Shown in pieces: positions 51,412 through 63,605 of a stretch of 64,000 nucleotides of DNA. A model generated the notes under the pieces. It saw nothing but the letters and a program-made list of their open reading frames with translations. It was not told where the DNA came from and did no database searches. The DNA is taken from NCBI GenBank assembly GCA_935421135.1, contig OW285187.1, positions 33,358,818 through 33,422,817 of the forward strand, read 5' to 3'. The translations under genes were made by a program, and so were the position numbers. Position 1 is the stretch's first letter, and each line of letters starts with the position of its first letter. The stretch is from Bugulina stolonifera (taxonomy: Eukaryota > Bryozoa > Gymnolaemata > Cheilostomatida > Bugulidae).

Positions 51412-52950
51412 AGCTGTGGTTGGGTGTGTGTAGTAGCAGATGGTGCAGCTTGTAAGCCAGTAAGTTTTTAATTTAGAGGAATATCAACTCAATAGAAACA
51501 TGTTATTATTTTACAGAGACGGTCTTGTGTGTTTAACTCTATCTTTCATAAATCAAATTGGTCAATTCAATATAATATTATTCAGTAAAAATGTATTTAC
51601 CTTCACCAGATTTTCGAATACCTATTTTGTTGTTTCTGTTAATTTTTCTATAAATAGTATTAGTTATGGGCATATATTTTCACATTATATTCTCATATTT
51701 ATTTGGAAATTGAAATAGTACAATAATGTAGTCAACTGATTATGTTGAAATAATTTATTTCTACATCATCTACATGTGCATGTAGACATACATGTACATG
51801 TATGTTTATATTTATTTATGATTGTAATAATGAAATTAGTGATGCCATTTGGTAATAATAATTATTTGAAAATATTAGTGTGTATAAGAGGTTTATATTA
51901 TGTAAATTATGATAATAATTACTTAGCTATTTTTATTTTATTGAATAATTAGCATTATCTGCTAAAAAGTTGCATTATCCATTTGAGGTACTGTAAATGT
52001 TGTGCAGTTTTCTGGGAAGACAATGTTGCACTGTAAATCAGATATCAAATTCAAATAAAACTAAACTGTGCTTCTGGTTAAATTCGTCTATTTTTGGTGT
52101 TGTGCTGTGTTCCAGTGTATTTTAACATTTTATATAGTGTATTGTATACAACTACATGTTACAGATTATTTAGGTGACTCCTCTGAACTTATCACAGTTA
52201 AATTCTTTGAAAGCCATTAAATATGTAATATGTAATTTAGATAATATTATATTATTGTTTTCGGGTCTCCAGAGCCGAGTAACCTGACCTTTCTGCCACC
52301 ATCATCTGCATTCATACAACATCTACACTGTATATTGAAACAAAGTGCAATATTGTCATTACAAGTTTTACTTTTCTATATACTGGTTACTTGAAATGAA
52401 TTTTGGTAAGACAGTATTACTATTGTTGAATTGCTGTTTGCCTGTTTGAAAAATTTTCATAAGGGAAACTATAACAATGTAACAATAGTCTGCCTATCAA
52501 TGACCATTGGGCATTGACCATAAGTGCTTTACTGATGTGACATGAAAGGGATATAACCTTTTGACGGTGTGTTGTACATGGCGTATTTCATTGCGCTCAA
52601 CTCTGTGCATTACCATCAGCTGCAAGAAAACCAGAAGTTCTGTAAGTTCATTAATTGTGTGAAGATTTGTTTATTTTACCACTGTTGAGATGCATATAAA
52701 ACTGTTATGTATAACATCATTGATTTTCCTAGCTTTTCTCAACTAGAATAACGTACATCTACAATGTACATGAATGTATATTCTTTGTGGACTGAATAGA
52801 TCAACACATACATTGGTCCTCAAGGTTAGATTTCTTATGCTTTAATGCTATGCTATTTTAATTTTATTAGAAAATTTGATTACGCTTGTACAACAGCAAT
52901 GTATCATATTAATAAATGCTCTTCTTCTTCAAAGTCCTCCCTAATTAGAG
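51412..52950. other. Intergenic region between IMPACT and the MBOAT gene
   Basis: A possible polyadenylation signal AATAAA for IMPACT is at 52054-52059. The rest is AT-rich without a recognised gene. A small open frame at 52577 ending in a donor-like GTAAGTTC cannot be joined in frame to the MBOAT exons. Confidence 0.55.
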
Positions 52951-55900
52951 ATGGAATATCCAAGTTTCATCCAGGATGTAGGTCATATCCTTACTCTTCC
53001 TCCTGCATCTGTAAGTTGAATCAAATACAATGTAATGCATGTTATAATTCAAACTGCTACAATACACAGCCATGCAGCATTATCTGAAAATACTTGGTGG
53101 ATGCAGCTATTATAATTGCCATCTCAACTGACTAAAAGTTGCATGTTATAGTGTAATGTGACTGCATAATATCACTAATATGAACTCTGTATTGCATTGT
53201 GATACCCTCTAAGGTAACATACATGTAGTAGCATGCAGTGTAACATCGGGCCGTGGTCTAGTAGTCTATATTGTACATGAATGAATATAATAGGTTAACC
53301 ATTAATTTCCAATTTTAGGTTATCGTACTGGGGTGTCACTTCCTATGCTTTCCATTAGCCATATTGTTTGGCAGATTTCAGCCATCGCTGAAGAATACAT
53401 GGTTTACCAGAGACAATGTTAGCTCATTTATAGGTGTAACCCTACTTATAGCCTGTTTTCAATGGTAAGTTTCTACAATAAGAAAAACAACTCCTCTTTT
53501 TTGCTCTCCTGCAGTCGCATACTGTGTAGACTATAGAATATACACACTACTCTATATTCTATTGCAGGGAGTCACTGCATCTATTCATCCAATGGTTCCT
53601 CTCTTACATCACACTCCGTATAGTATCTCACAGATATCTTGGGTTGTAAGTTATATTACCCATTCCCTTAGTCTTATCTACATTTACTAATATATTGCTG
53701 AACAGGGTACTTTGAACAGCACATCTAAGAGTACACGTTATTACATGCACATAATGCAACAGCATGTACACCTACATGTATGTGTACATAATACATGTAC
53801 ACCAATGCATTCAGAACCAAATGCACTCGGAACCAGTGCTGTGAAGTGAAATATACTATATACTTGCATGTACATGTATATATACTATTATAATATATTA
53901 TTATGTTACTACATGTATGTATTATGTTACTGTATATAATAATGAACAGCTATTTAATACATAGCCTATATATACATGTATTTTATATTATTTTATAGTT
54001 TTTCACGGTTATTGTAGCACTACGTTTGCTGTGACATATGGCCATGTTCTCATAGCTAATGTGTATAAATATATATACCGTTATGGAGAGTACCATCTTG
54101 ATTACACAGGGTAAGTGTTGCCAACTAACTTATATAATGAACATGCAACTGAGTGGGATGTTATACATTGTATATACACTGTACTACAATATAATATGTA
54201 AACAATGTGCTATTTCCGCGTTTTCCACCTCCTCTACACAGCTCAGAGATATCTCTAAGAGCACACCTTGGCAATACTGTATAGTTATAGCAAAATGTGT
54301 TTAAATATTCTGAACTAGAGTTCTCAAGACTGCCAAAGACATTACTACATGTACATACACTGTACTACTTGTCGTACTGTGTAGGACACATATAATTGTA
54401 TGTTTCATGGAACATACATACAGGTACTTGTATGTGATACTCATTATGATTAGAGAAGAGTCTATTACTATACATATAATGTGTATTCTCTAGAACATTG
54501 ATGCTAGCCACCATGAGAATGTCATCCTTAGCATTCGCTGTTGCTGATTCACGCAAACCTAGGGAGATGTTGACGCAGTTGCAAAGGGAACATATCATTG
54601 AGTATGTACCTTGCTGTGTTCTCTCTTCTAATACATTGTACAATTATAACACACATGCACATGTAGATGTACATGTAGATATATAGAGGCACATTGCTAG
54701 AATTTAGGGTTTTATTTCGTGCCTGACCAGCAAACTAAACAGTAGCAGTCTCTGTAGTTGAATTTACTTTGTTCTATTTTATGTAGTAAGTGTATCGAAT
54801 TGTATGTACAGCCTACCCTTTTTTTACTTGTGTTTTTTTAGGGAAACAGTGAGTTTGGGAGACCATTTCAATTACTACTTCTCCTTTACTGGAATTCTGT
54901 TTGGTCCAATCACGTTTTATGACGAACATAAACGGTTTGTAAATAAACACCCAACAGAACAGCATGCTAATTATAAACTGGTAGGTAACATACGAGTGTA
55001 CATATATCATGTTACATCTAATAGCAATACATCTTTAGTAAATTGGAAATTTAAAATTTTGTTTTCTATGATGGTTGTATTTAGAAATCCACTGATACAT
55101 GCAAGTAAAAGAGTATGTTACTGCAATTTTTTCGAACTGCAACTTGTGTTTTCTCTTTTGCAGGCAATATTCAAATTTCTTCAAGGAATAGCAGCAGTGT
55201 CTATAGTCATATATGCCACTCCTTTTTATCCGATGTCGTTGAATTATGGTAAATCTATATTTAGTTTTCAATTTCTTGTGATCAATATTTTCTGTTATAA
55301 ACAACTTTATTCTGTTCGTATAACATTGGTGAGATTGTACATGTACACTCGTTTGTTACAATATTTCTGGTTTACTACATTACATAATGAAAGTGCAGTG
55401 TACATATACTATTTTGCTACTAAAGAATTTACTTGTGTTATAGTTATAATGTTTCAAATTTGTATCAACAAAATTATATAATATTATTACTAAGCATTTA
55501 TTGTAGAATTGAGAACACATATTATGTATTAAGATGATGCTGTTATAGTATATACATGTATATATACTATGCTGTTATAGTATATACATGTATATATACT
55601 ATGCTGTTATAGTATATAATGTATATATACTATGCTGTGATAGTATATACATGTATATATACTATGCTGTTATAGTATATATACATGTATATATACTATG
55701 CTGTTGTAGTATATACATGTATATATACTATGCTGTTATAGTATATAATGTATATATACTATGCTGTTATAGTATATACATGTATATATACTATGCTGTT
55801 GTAGTATATACATGTATATATACTATGCTGTTATAGTATATACATGTATATATACTATGCTGTTGTAGTATATACATGTATATGTACTATGTTGTTATAG

Positions 55901-58676
55901 TATATACATGTATATGTACTATGCTGTTGTAGTATATACATGTATATGTACTATGCTGTTATAGTATATACATGTATATATACTATGCTGTTGTAGTATA
56001 TACATGTATATATACTATGCTGTTGTAGTATATACATGTATATGTACTATGTTGTTATAGTATATACATGTATATGTACTATGCTGTTATAGTATATACA
56101 TGTATATGTACTATGCTGTTATAGTATATACATGTATATGTACTATGCTGTTGCAGATGACATGGTGATTTCAAAAGGATTTCTCTATCGGAACTGGATA
56201 ATGCATATTACTGTACTTGTTGCCAGGTGGAGATACTACTTTGTATGGTTGACATGTGGGTATCTATTTATTTATGTTCAGTCCTAAATCACTGTGACTG
56301 CACTAGAAGATGCGTGTGCTGTAGATATTTCATAAAAACAGTGTACCACAAGTGTATTAATGCAACAAACTAGCTGTCGGGGGGGGGGGGGGGGGCTCAT
56401 TGTTTGCTTTAAAATAATATAAAACACCCCTAGACTTCATGATCACTTTTTAATCTTATTTTACAGTTATTGATGAGATGTTTATAGTGTTTATAACTTG
56501 TGTGAGAATGTAGCAACTTGAATATTAGAATATAATATTATTATTTTAGCTTATATTGTGTTGTAAACTGTTTATTAGCTGAGTCTATGTGTCTATTCGC
56601 CGGCTATGACAGTGATAAAAAGGAGGGTGAGAAAATGCTGACCGCAGCGGTCAACCCTGTTAAGATAGAGGTCAGTCTGTTTAATAAAGATAATACTGTT
56701 GATACATGTATGTAGCTATAAGTATAAAATATATACACGCGTATAACTGGTTTTGTCACAAATGCTTCGGAATATGAGATTATACTGAATGTATCCTTTG
56801 TACTGATTAATTATACTGCATGTACTTATACTGTATGTACGATATTCATACACTTACCCTAATTCCATAGGTTACTATTGCGTGAGCAGATGATATACAT
56901 GTACATGTAGAATACATTGTAGCTAGCAACCAGTCTGAAAACATTTTTTGAGAACTGGAATATGTTTGCTGCAAGATGGCTGAGATACACATGCTATGAG
57001 AGAGTACCCAAGTATGCCCTCCACTTCACCTTCTTTATCAGCGGTTTGTGGCACGGTTTTATGCCTGGTTATGCAATCACCTTTACTCCCCTTATCTTCT
57101 ATTCACTAGCAGGTAGAAAGGTGAGTGACCTAGGGTCTGGTAGAACATTCTATACCATTACATGTATGTACATGTTGTCTAGTGTATTTACTACAGTAAA
57201 CAGTGCAAGTACATATGCAATTTTATTACAACTACTTTTTTCTGAATTTTTTTTATAGTTAAAAAGTATTATCACTGGTTGGTAAAAGCCTAATATTTAC
57301 GTTTACCAGCCAATCTTAATGTTATTATAATGTACATGTATATATATACCTATGTTATATAATGTACGTGTATATATACCTATGTTATATAATGTACGTG
57401 TAAATATACCTATGTTATATAATGTACATGTATATATACCTATGTTATATAATGTACATGTATATCTACCTATGTTATATAATGTACGTGTATATATACC
57501 TATGTTATATAATGTACGTGTATATATACCTATGTTATATAATGTACGTGTATATATACCTATGTTATATTATGTACATGTATATATACCTATGTTATAT
57601 AATATACGTGTATATATACCTACATGTATGTTATATACATGTCGTATATATACCTACATGTATGTTATATACATATTATAATATTATCCGTTTCTGTTTT
57701 AGCTGCACAAAGTCATCAGTCCAAAGTTTCAGAGTAATAGATACCTATCTGTGCTCTATGCTTGCATCACATGGCTGGGTACAATGCTGGTGTTGGCATA
57801 CAGTGGTGCTTCTTTCTCCATTTTACACTATGACCGGATTGTACTAGCTCAGACGTGAGTAACACATGCTCTCCTCTTCTCCTCGGCTAAATGAGGCAAA
57901 TGCTTCCTGTTTAGCCAGTTAATGCTTTACATTTTTACATCAAAGTATCTATGGTGGTAGAGGGTTACCTTGAATAATAGAGTAAGCTTTAACTCCTACC
58001 CTGCCCTATGCCCCTGCCCTATGCCCCTGCTCTATGCAGGTAAACTGGTCAGTGTTGGAATAAGGATTAGCAGTAATCACTGGTGTGGTACAATTGGAAA
58101 TTCTAAGATAATAAAATCCTCAGGCAAAATGTAGTCAGCTGTGAAATCCATTGCGAACAATGAGTAAGACCTATTAACAAGGTATAAATATGGTTTACTT
58201 TCAGGAACAGTGCTGTACTGCATATGACTTCTGTTGATATGACATACAGTGTGTCGAATATACAAGTATTGGGTAGTTGTCTTTCCTTTTTTGTGGCAAA
58301 TGAAGTACAGTGTAATTCTACATGTATATCCATTGTACTTGTACACTGTACTAAAAGGATGTAATTCACTAAAATATACTTCAACGATGAATCGACCCTT
58401 TAGCTTAATTTCTATAAATTTTGAGAGATTTAGAGATCAATGAATGATGAAGTTTACTGAAGTTTTCATGCAAAAACAAACTTTTATGACTGAAGAATAT
58501 ATCAATGTAATTATAATGTGTTTCTATTTATTTGTATTTACAGTGGCTTGTACTGCTATCCCTATATTATCACTCTGGCAGTTTTACTGTGCATACCGAA
58601 GCCTGAGAAGAGTAATAACAGCACTACAGACTCTTCCAGTACAGTTAACACACCAAATAAGGAATATCTGGAATGA
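52951..58676 (+). CDS. Membrane-bound O-acyltransferase, MBOAT1/2-type lysophospholipid acyltransferase
   Basis: It probably transfers acyl-CoA chains to lysophospholipids in the ER membrane. There are twelve exons: 52951-53010, 53319-53464, 53568-53645, 53999-54110, 54494-54601, 54842-54980, 55164-55248, 56157-56255, 56579-56670, 56923-57120, 57703-57854, 58544-58676, giving about 466 residues with many hydrophobic segments. The MBOAT signature is clear in exon 10: ENWN, with the conserved Asn at about residue 317-319, and GLWHGFMPGY, with the catalytic His at about 350. SFTGILFGPITFYDEHKRF and RRYYF-like WRYYFVW also fit. The tail IPKPEKSNNSTTDSS is hydrophilic. The start MEYPSFIQDVGHI was chosen because it precedes the first membrane span in frame. 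The exon 3/exon 4 junction is off by one base as read. Choice between MBOAT1 and MBOAT2 is not possible. Confidence 0.9.
55535..56152 (+). repeat. About 30-bp minisatellite, about 20 copies, ending in the MBOAT exon 8 acceptor
   Basis: Unit CTATGCTGTT(A/G)TAGTATATA plus CATGTATATATA. The last unit reads CTATGCTGTTGCAG and is the real 3' splice site at 56156, so every unit carries an acceptor-like TGCTGTTRTAG. Confidence 0.92.
57329..57676. repeat. 30-bp minisatellite, about 10 copies, with a degenerate tail
   Basis: Unit AATGTACGTGTATATATACC plus TATGTTATAT. It lies in the intron between MBOAT exons 10 and 11. The period of 30 leaves open frames that are not coding. Confidence 0.92.
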
Positions 58677-60950
58677 ACTCTCAAATTCTACACAAAAACT
58701 CTTAATTACAGAGATTTTATTATTTACTCGAATTATGTAACTAATATGTTGTTGTTTGTTAATATTCTCAAAACAATATAATGTACAGCGATGTAGTCAA
58801 CAGGTCTAATAGTACACAAATCTAACAATGTTTTATGTAAATCGCTGTGTTCTGTTTATATTGCAACATCCCTGGTTATCCCAGCAGGAGGCATTCACTA
58901 GTATGGGAGAGAGAAAGAGTTGTTTTACATGTCTTTCTACATGAACTTCAACAGCAGTAAACCTGATTCAGTAGCACAAACTGTAGCTGTAGCTGGACAC
59001 CCTGTAAGTTGGTTCTGTATACAATGTTCCTATGGATACATTGTGTATCCATAGGAACATTGTATACAGAACCAACTTACAGCACGCGTTTCTAAGTATT
59101 TACAGGGTGTCCAGCTACAGCTACAATCATATACATTATACTCCTTGATTATACAATGTAACAACAATGTACATCGCGTAATACAGCTTAGTAGCATAAT
59201 ATATGAAAGTTGTCATCTCTCTATGACAGCCGCACTGTGTATATCACGGACGGACAACTTCACCAAATTTATGTAGTACTCTTTTCGAAAACTCTCTATA
59301 TGGCGGTGTCCTTATGGAAAAAACATTGTAAACGTCTGGTTTAGGCTCTTGCCACCACGGTTTCTACATGTGAGATTAGTTTCGTTTCACATTATAATGG
59401 ACCTGAACCTAAAGGGGTATATTGATATACCCCTTTGCCTGAACCGAATCTAGTTGAGTTTTGAAAACTCTTGTTAGTGCGAGTTATCTGTTATTGCATT
59501 ACAAAATAGCATCTGGTGGCGCATATTACTGTGGGTGGTGTGATTCAACTGCCAAGCATTTGTTTAATGGATAAAATAAATTGAATGGAAGCTTAGCTTA
59601 GCCTTTCATTTTGATTTCGTTTTTCTAGGGTGTAACTAAAACTAAATTTCAATTTCAATTTGATAATTAATATTCATAGATAACTAATTTGAGTATGTAG
59701 TTATATATAGTAGTGTTTTTATGACACTAATAAAATGAAATAAATGCAATCTTCATTTTGCATTTCTTTTTGATTTTGTCTTGGCATGTTTGTTACGTTT
59801 TATTTAGTTTATCAATCAATGAATTTAATCATGGTAGACATTTTTGTTTTTAATATGTTTCACCAGAACACTTCAATTTCTGTTTTAAATAATAAATGAT
59901 TGTGGGGTGTTGAGGGGTTGTTTAGTTTGGTCATTCTAAGAAATTTGCTACTAAGCAGACCTGCTGAACTAATCATCACGTATGAAAAGAGTGGCCAAAC
60001 TCCTTAGCATGGTAGCACCCCATAGGCCTACAGGCTACATAGCATAGCAGGCTGGTTCAGTGCACACGTGCTGCTCCCCGGTGAAGCCAAGTTTATATTA
60101 GTCTAGTAGTCATGGTTGTATTCTGTCCGCTGTGCTATTTGAATGGGTCCCATAGATGCCTCCGGTAGAACCCCAGGCGGGGATGAGTTATTTTCACAGA
60201 TGTGGAATCCAGTCCCCTGCTTCTCAGTGATCTGTTTTCTTCCGAAAGAAAGAACGGATCACATATAATTGTAATTGTTATTATAGTCTACTAAATGAAT
60301 ACAGGCGTTAGGCCTACATAACTCACAAGCGTAGGCCTATGTCTCATTAAAGTGACTGAAAGTGAATGTAAGTTAGTTCTATGATCTGCCTTGTTATGGT
60401 AGTTTGTTCATCCTAATTATTCGCTTTCTCAATTTATGCGCTTTGTGCTGCTATAAAGGATTGTAGTAGGTCTAGTAGACTACTAGTTCCAGTTCTAGTA
60501 ATCAGTAATATTGATAACTCATACATGTAGAAGCCACATCAGTGTACTATAATTCAGAAGTAAGGTCAAGGTCTCTCAGATTCAGAGATTTGTAACTGTA
60601 TTAGGGCCCTGACTAAAATTGGATTGCTCTTTGTCAACTAGTAGTGAATTTCATAGCAGAAACTAATTGAGGCTTTTCTCATTTTCTGATGATCACCATT
60701 ATACTTGCATCTGGCTACATGTTGCTTATTATAGTCAGGTTATGGATCCTGGTGTCAAGTGAACTTATTTTCATTTTGCAATAGGCCTACATGAACTTTT
60801 TGATAAAGATATTGCAAATAGTTTGCCTACCTGTAGTAAACTTAGGATAGTTAAAACATCTCCGTGAAACGGTTATTTTATCTCACAGCGTCTATAAAAT
60901 TTTATAGGTATTAACAAGTAATTTTATTTTTTGCAGAATTGTCTGGAACA
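58677..60950. other. Intergenic region between the MBOAT gene and the TRIM-like gene
   Basis: It contains the long hairpin at 58982-59125 and a short palindrome AAAGGGGTATA/TATACCCCTTT at 59411-59436. A 3' splice acceptor at about 60936 (TTTTTTGCAG) shows that the TRIM-like gene has at least one 5' UTR exon somewhere here. No coding sequence recognised. Confidence 0.6.
58982..59125. repeat. Near-perfect inverted repeat (hairpin)
   Basis: Inner arms 59002-59040 and 59044-59082 are perfect 39-bp inverted copies around a 3-bp loop. The outer arms TGTAGCTGTAGCTGGACACC and onward (58982) and the matching reverse complement at 59100-59125 continue the palindrome. They are separated by 17 unpaired bases on the right side only (59083-59099). 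Confidence 0.93.
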
Positions 60951-62858
60951 ATGGCCTCTAGTTTTAGTCCTTCTGAGGAACTTTTTGCAGAGTTGCTTTG
61001 CTGCATATGTCGAGACAGTTACACCGATCCTGTGGATCTACGCTGTGGACATATATTTTGTCGTCAGTGCGTTTTATCAATCTTCAAAGCAGTTGTCAAA
61101 GATGAGAGTCCTACCCGTACTAGTACTATTCATTGCCCTGTCTGCCGGCGTAATCATCGTACAAGTGTGTCTGCCATTTTACAAATGCCTGTGAATCTCA
61201 AGTTGCGTAACATTATCTCAGCATTTGATGACAAACAAAAAATGAAGCCAGCTACCTGTGATGTCCATAACAAGCCTCATGTAATATTTTGTTTTGACTG
61301 TGATGTAGTCAAATGCTTATCCTGCTTTTTACAATCATGCCCTCCATCCCACAATACCGAAGAGCTTGATGAAATGGCTAAACAATTAAGATCGAAGATC
61401 GAAGATAAAGTGAAGGAGTGCTCAGAGGTGAACCGTTTGGCTGATGCAGAGATCAAAGATCTCAAATTGGTTACAACTAAACATCTGAGTTGTTTGTCAA
61501 TCAAAATGGAATCCTTGCGCATGGAACTCGATGAAGCAAATTTCAAGGTTTGTGCTATTTTTTCAACCTTTTGATAACAAGACAAATTTGTATATATTTA
61601 ATTTGAACAGCTGCATTGTATACAAAATTAGACAGGTTGTTGCGTATTGTATTTGGATTCGAACAGGTTATGGATTTTGTTTCAGGAAAGACAAACATTC
61701 AAAGATAAAATGGAAGATCTTCTAAAACTCCCTGATTCAATGTTGGTGGTACAGAAGCAGGACGTAGAATTGGCTCATGTGGCTTACGGTGATGATGTTA
61801 GATCAGTAGATGATATATGCAAGGTGGTACTCGAAGATTTACATAGGTGTGTGAGGAAAATGGAAGATGTCCTAGAAAGTTATGGGAGAGATTTGGTTTG
61901 TGCAGGTGACTGCCATCCAACGGTAAAACAAGCTGCAGAGGGAAACCATCGGTCTACCCATGGGGATGTATGCTGTTCCCCTGATGCTGATCCCGCTTCT
62001 TCAGTTTCTCCTGATGTCTGTACAACTGTGAGTATGGCAATAGGTGGGGTTGAGAATGAGTCGGGCTTATTGACAAGTCGACCATTGCCTTGCATGCTGG
62101 GTGCTCAGAGCAATAGTCAAGAACCTCTGGCTCACACCTACAACTTTAAGGACTTCATGATTAACAGTGTTTCCACCATTCAAGGACGGTTTACTGCTAG
62201 TACTGGTATGGGATTGCACCCAGTTTATCCACAGTTTGGCCAGTGTTTACCTCATGAATATGTACAAGCTGCATGCCAAATATCTCCTGATAAAATTCTT
62301 CTTATTACATCAAACATTCTGAAAATACATAAAATTGACTCATTGCCAAGAAATAACCCAGTCTTTGTGATTCCTCCACCACTTGGATCACCAGAGGAAC
62401 ACCAATTTGATTGTGTTGCAGTCGCCGGTTCTAAGTCTGCGTATTACCTTGCATCCGATGTTAGTCGTGCTGAAATACAGATATGGGACTCGACTCCTAG
62501 AAGATGGCTGAAAGCTATAAATGTTGCCTTACTAGCTAATTGCGAAACGCCACAGTTCAAGATGTGTGCACGAGAAGATGTAGTCTACATTTCACTTCAT
62601 GACCAAAATGAAGTCATGGCAATAACTATACAAGGTGGGGTTATATGGAGCAACAAATCATCTGTTAGGATGCCAAATGGTATGGCTGTCGACAACAATT
62701 GGCTGTATGTCTGTGATGAAGCTGCCCAACATAGCATTGCCTTAATTGACCGTGAAGGTACCCTTCAACTGCGTGTTTTTGAGTCTCTTGTAGAAAAGCC
62801 ATGGTCGGTAGCTGTGATGAATGGCTGTTTTAGAACGATACCACAGACATTATCTTAG
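60951..62858 (+). CDS. TRIM-like RING/B-box/coiled-coil protein with NHL-like C-terminus
   Basis: Probably an E3 ubiquitin ligase. There are two coding exons, 60951-61547 and 61686-62858 (589 residues). The RING finger has C17, C20, C32, H34, C37, C40, C62 and C65. A B-box follows with C103, H106, C114, C117, C122 and C125. A helical, charged region (about 140-240) fits a coiled coil. The C-terminal part (about 390-589) has beta-propeller-like strands, the clearest being RMPNGMAVDNNWLYVCDEA and PWSVAVMNGCF, as in NHL repeats. The chain stops right inside that last strand, so the propeller looks incomplete. The ATG follows a 5' UTR splice acceptor at 60936. TRIM2/3/32/71-type relatives are possible; no orthologue is claimed. 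Confidence 0.85.
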
Positions 62859-63605
62859 AATGTCTCCTATCAAAATCAAAGTATTCAATTTTCATCTTGG
62901 TGCTTAAACTTTTACATTTTTATACTCCAATATTTTTGTGTGCAAAGAATCTCATGTTTTATGGTGAATGTCCCTCCTGTCACATTGTGATATATTTGTA
63001 ATTGTGCTGCAAGAATTCATAGAAAAGAAATTTTATTGCCAGATTTATAGTCAATTATCAGCCATATACACATATTTATACGTATATTCTTTGGTAAACA
63101 AGGTTTGTGAGCAGTGAATAACTTGGTAATGAGATTAATACTAAGCTCAATAATTTTTAACTGATGTGCTATACTGAGCCTCACTCATTGTACAGTATAT
63201 GCTATGCAAAGTGTGACAAAATAAATATGGCTTAATACTATTGAAAGTTACTTTCTGCTATAAAAAGTGATAGAAAATATACTAGATGAGTAGAGTCAAA
63301 GTTATCTACATTTTGTGTAAAATAATAGGCCTACCAAAAGATAATTTTACTCATGTCATATAGTCAAAGTAATTATAATAGTGGAACTATTTCTATTTAT
63401 GGTATGAAAACATATCTAGCAATTCAAAATAGAACAAAATAACTACAATTAATGAAATATTAAAATAAATATTTAATAATACAAAACTAGTTATCACAAC
63501 AATTGAGATTATCTGACTGAAAGCTAAAACTTAATAATGTATACCCCTATGGGAGGGAGGATACCCTCACCGAGATTTAATTGGTATGGATGATGGTTAT
63601 GCTTA
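62859..63605. other. Intergenic region between convergent TRIM-like gene and the minus-strand gene at the edge
   Basis: A candidate polyadenylation signal AATAAA for the TRIM-like gene is at 63220-63225. The rest is AT-rich, with no gene. Confidence 0.6.

Noticed and set aside
52577..52642. Candidate upstream first exon for the MBOAT gene (starts MAYFIALNS, donor GTAAGTTC)
   Set aside because: It leaves one base over, and joining it to the exon at about 52976 creates a stop; the ATG at 52951 gives a clean start.
57352..57847. Open frames repeating YNVRVYIPML or MYVYIYLCYI
   Set aside because: They result from the 30-bp minisatellite in an MBOAT intron.
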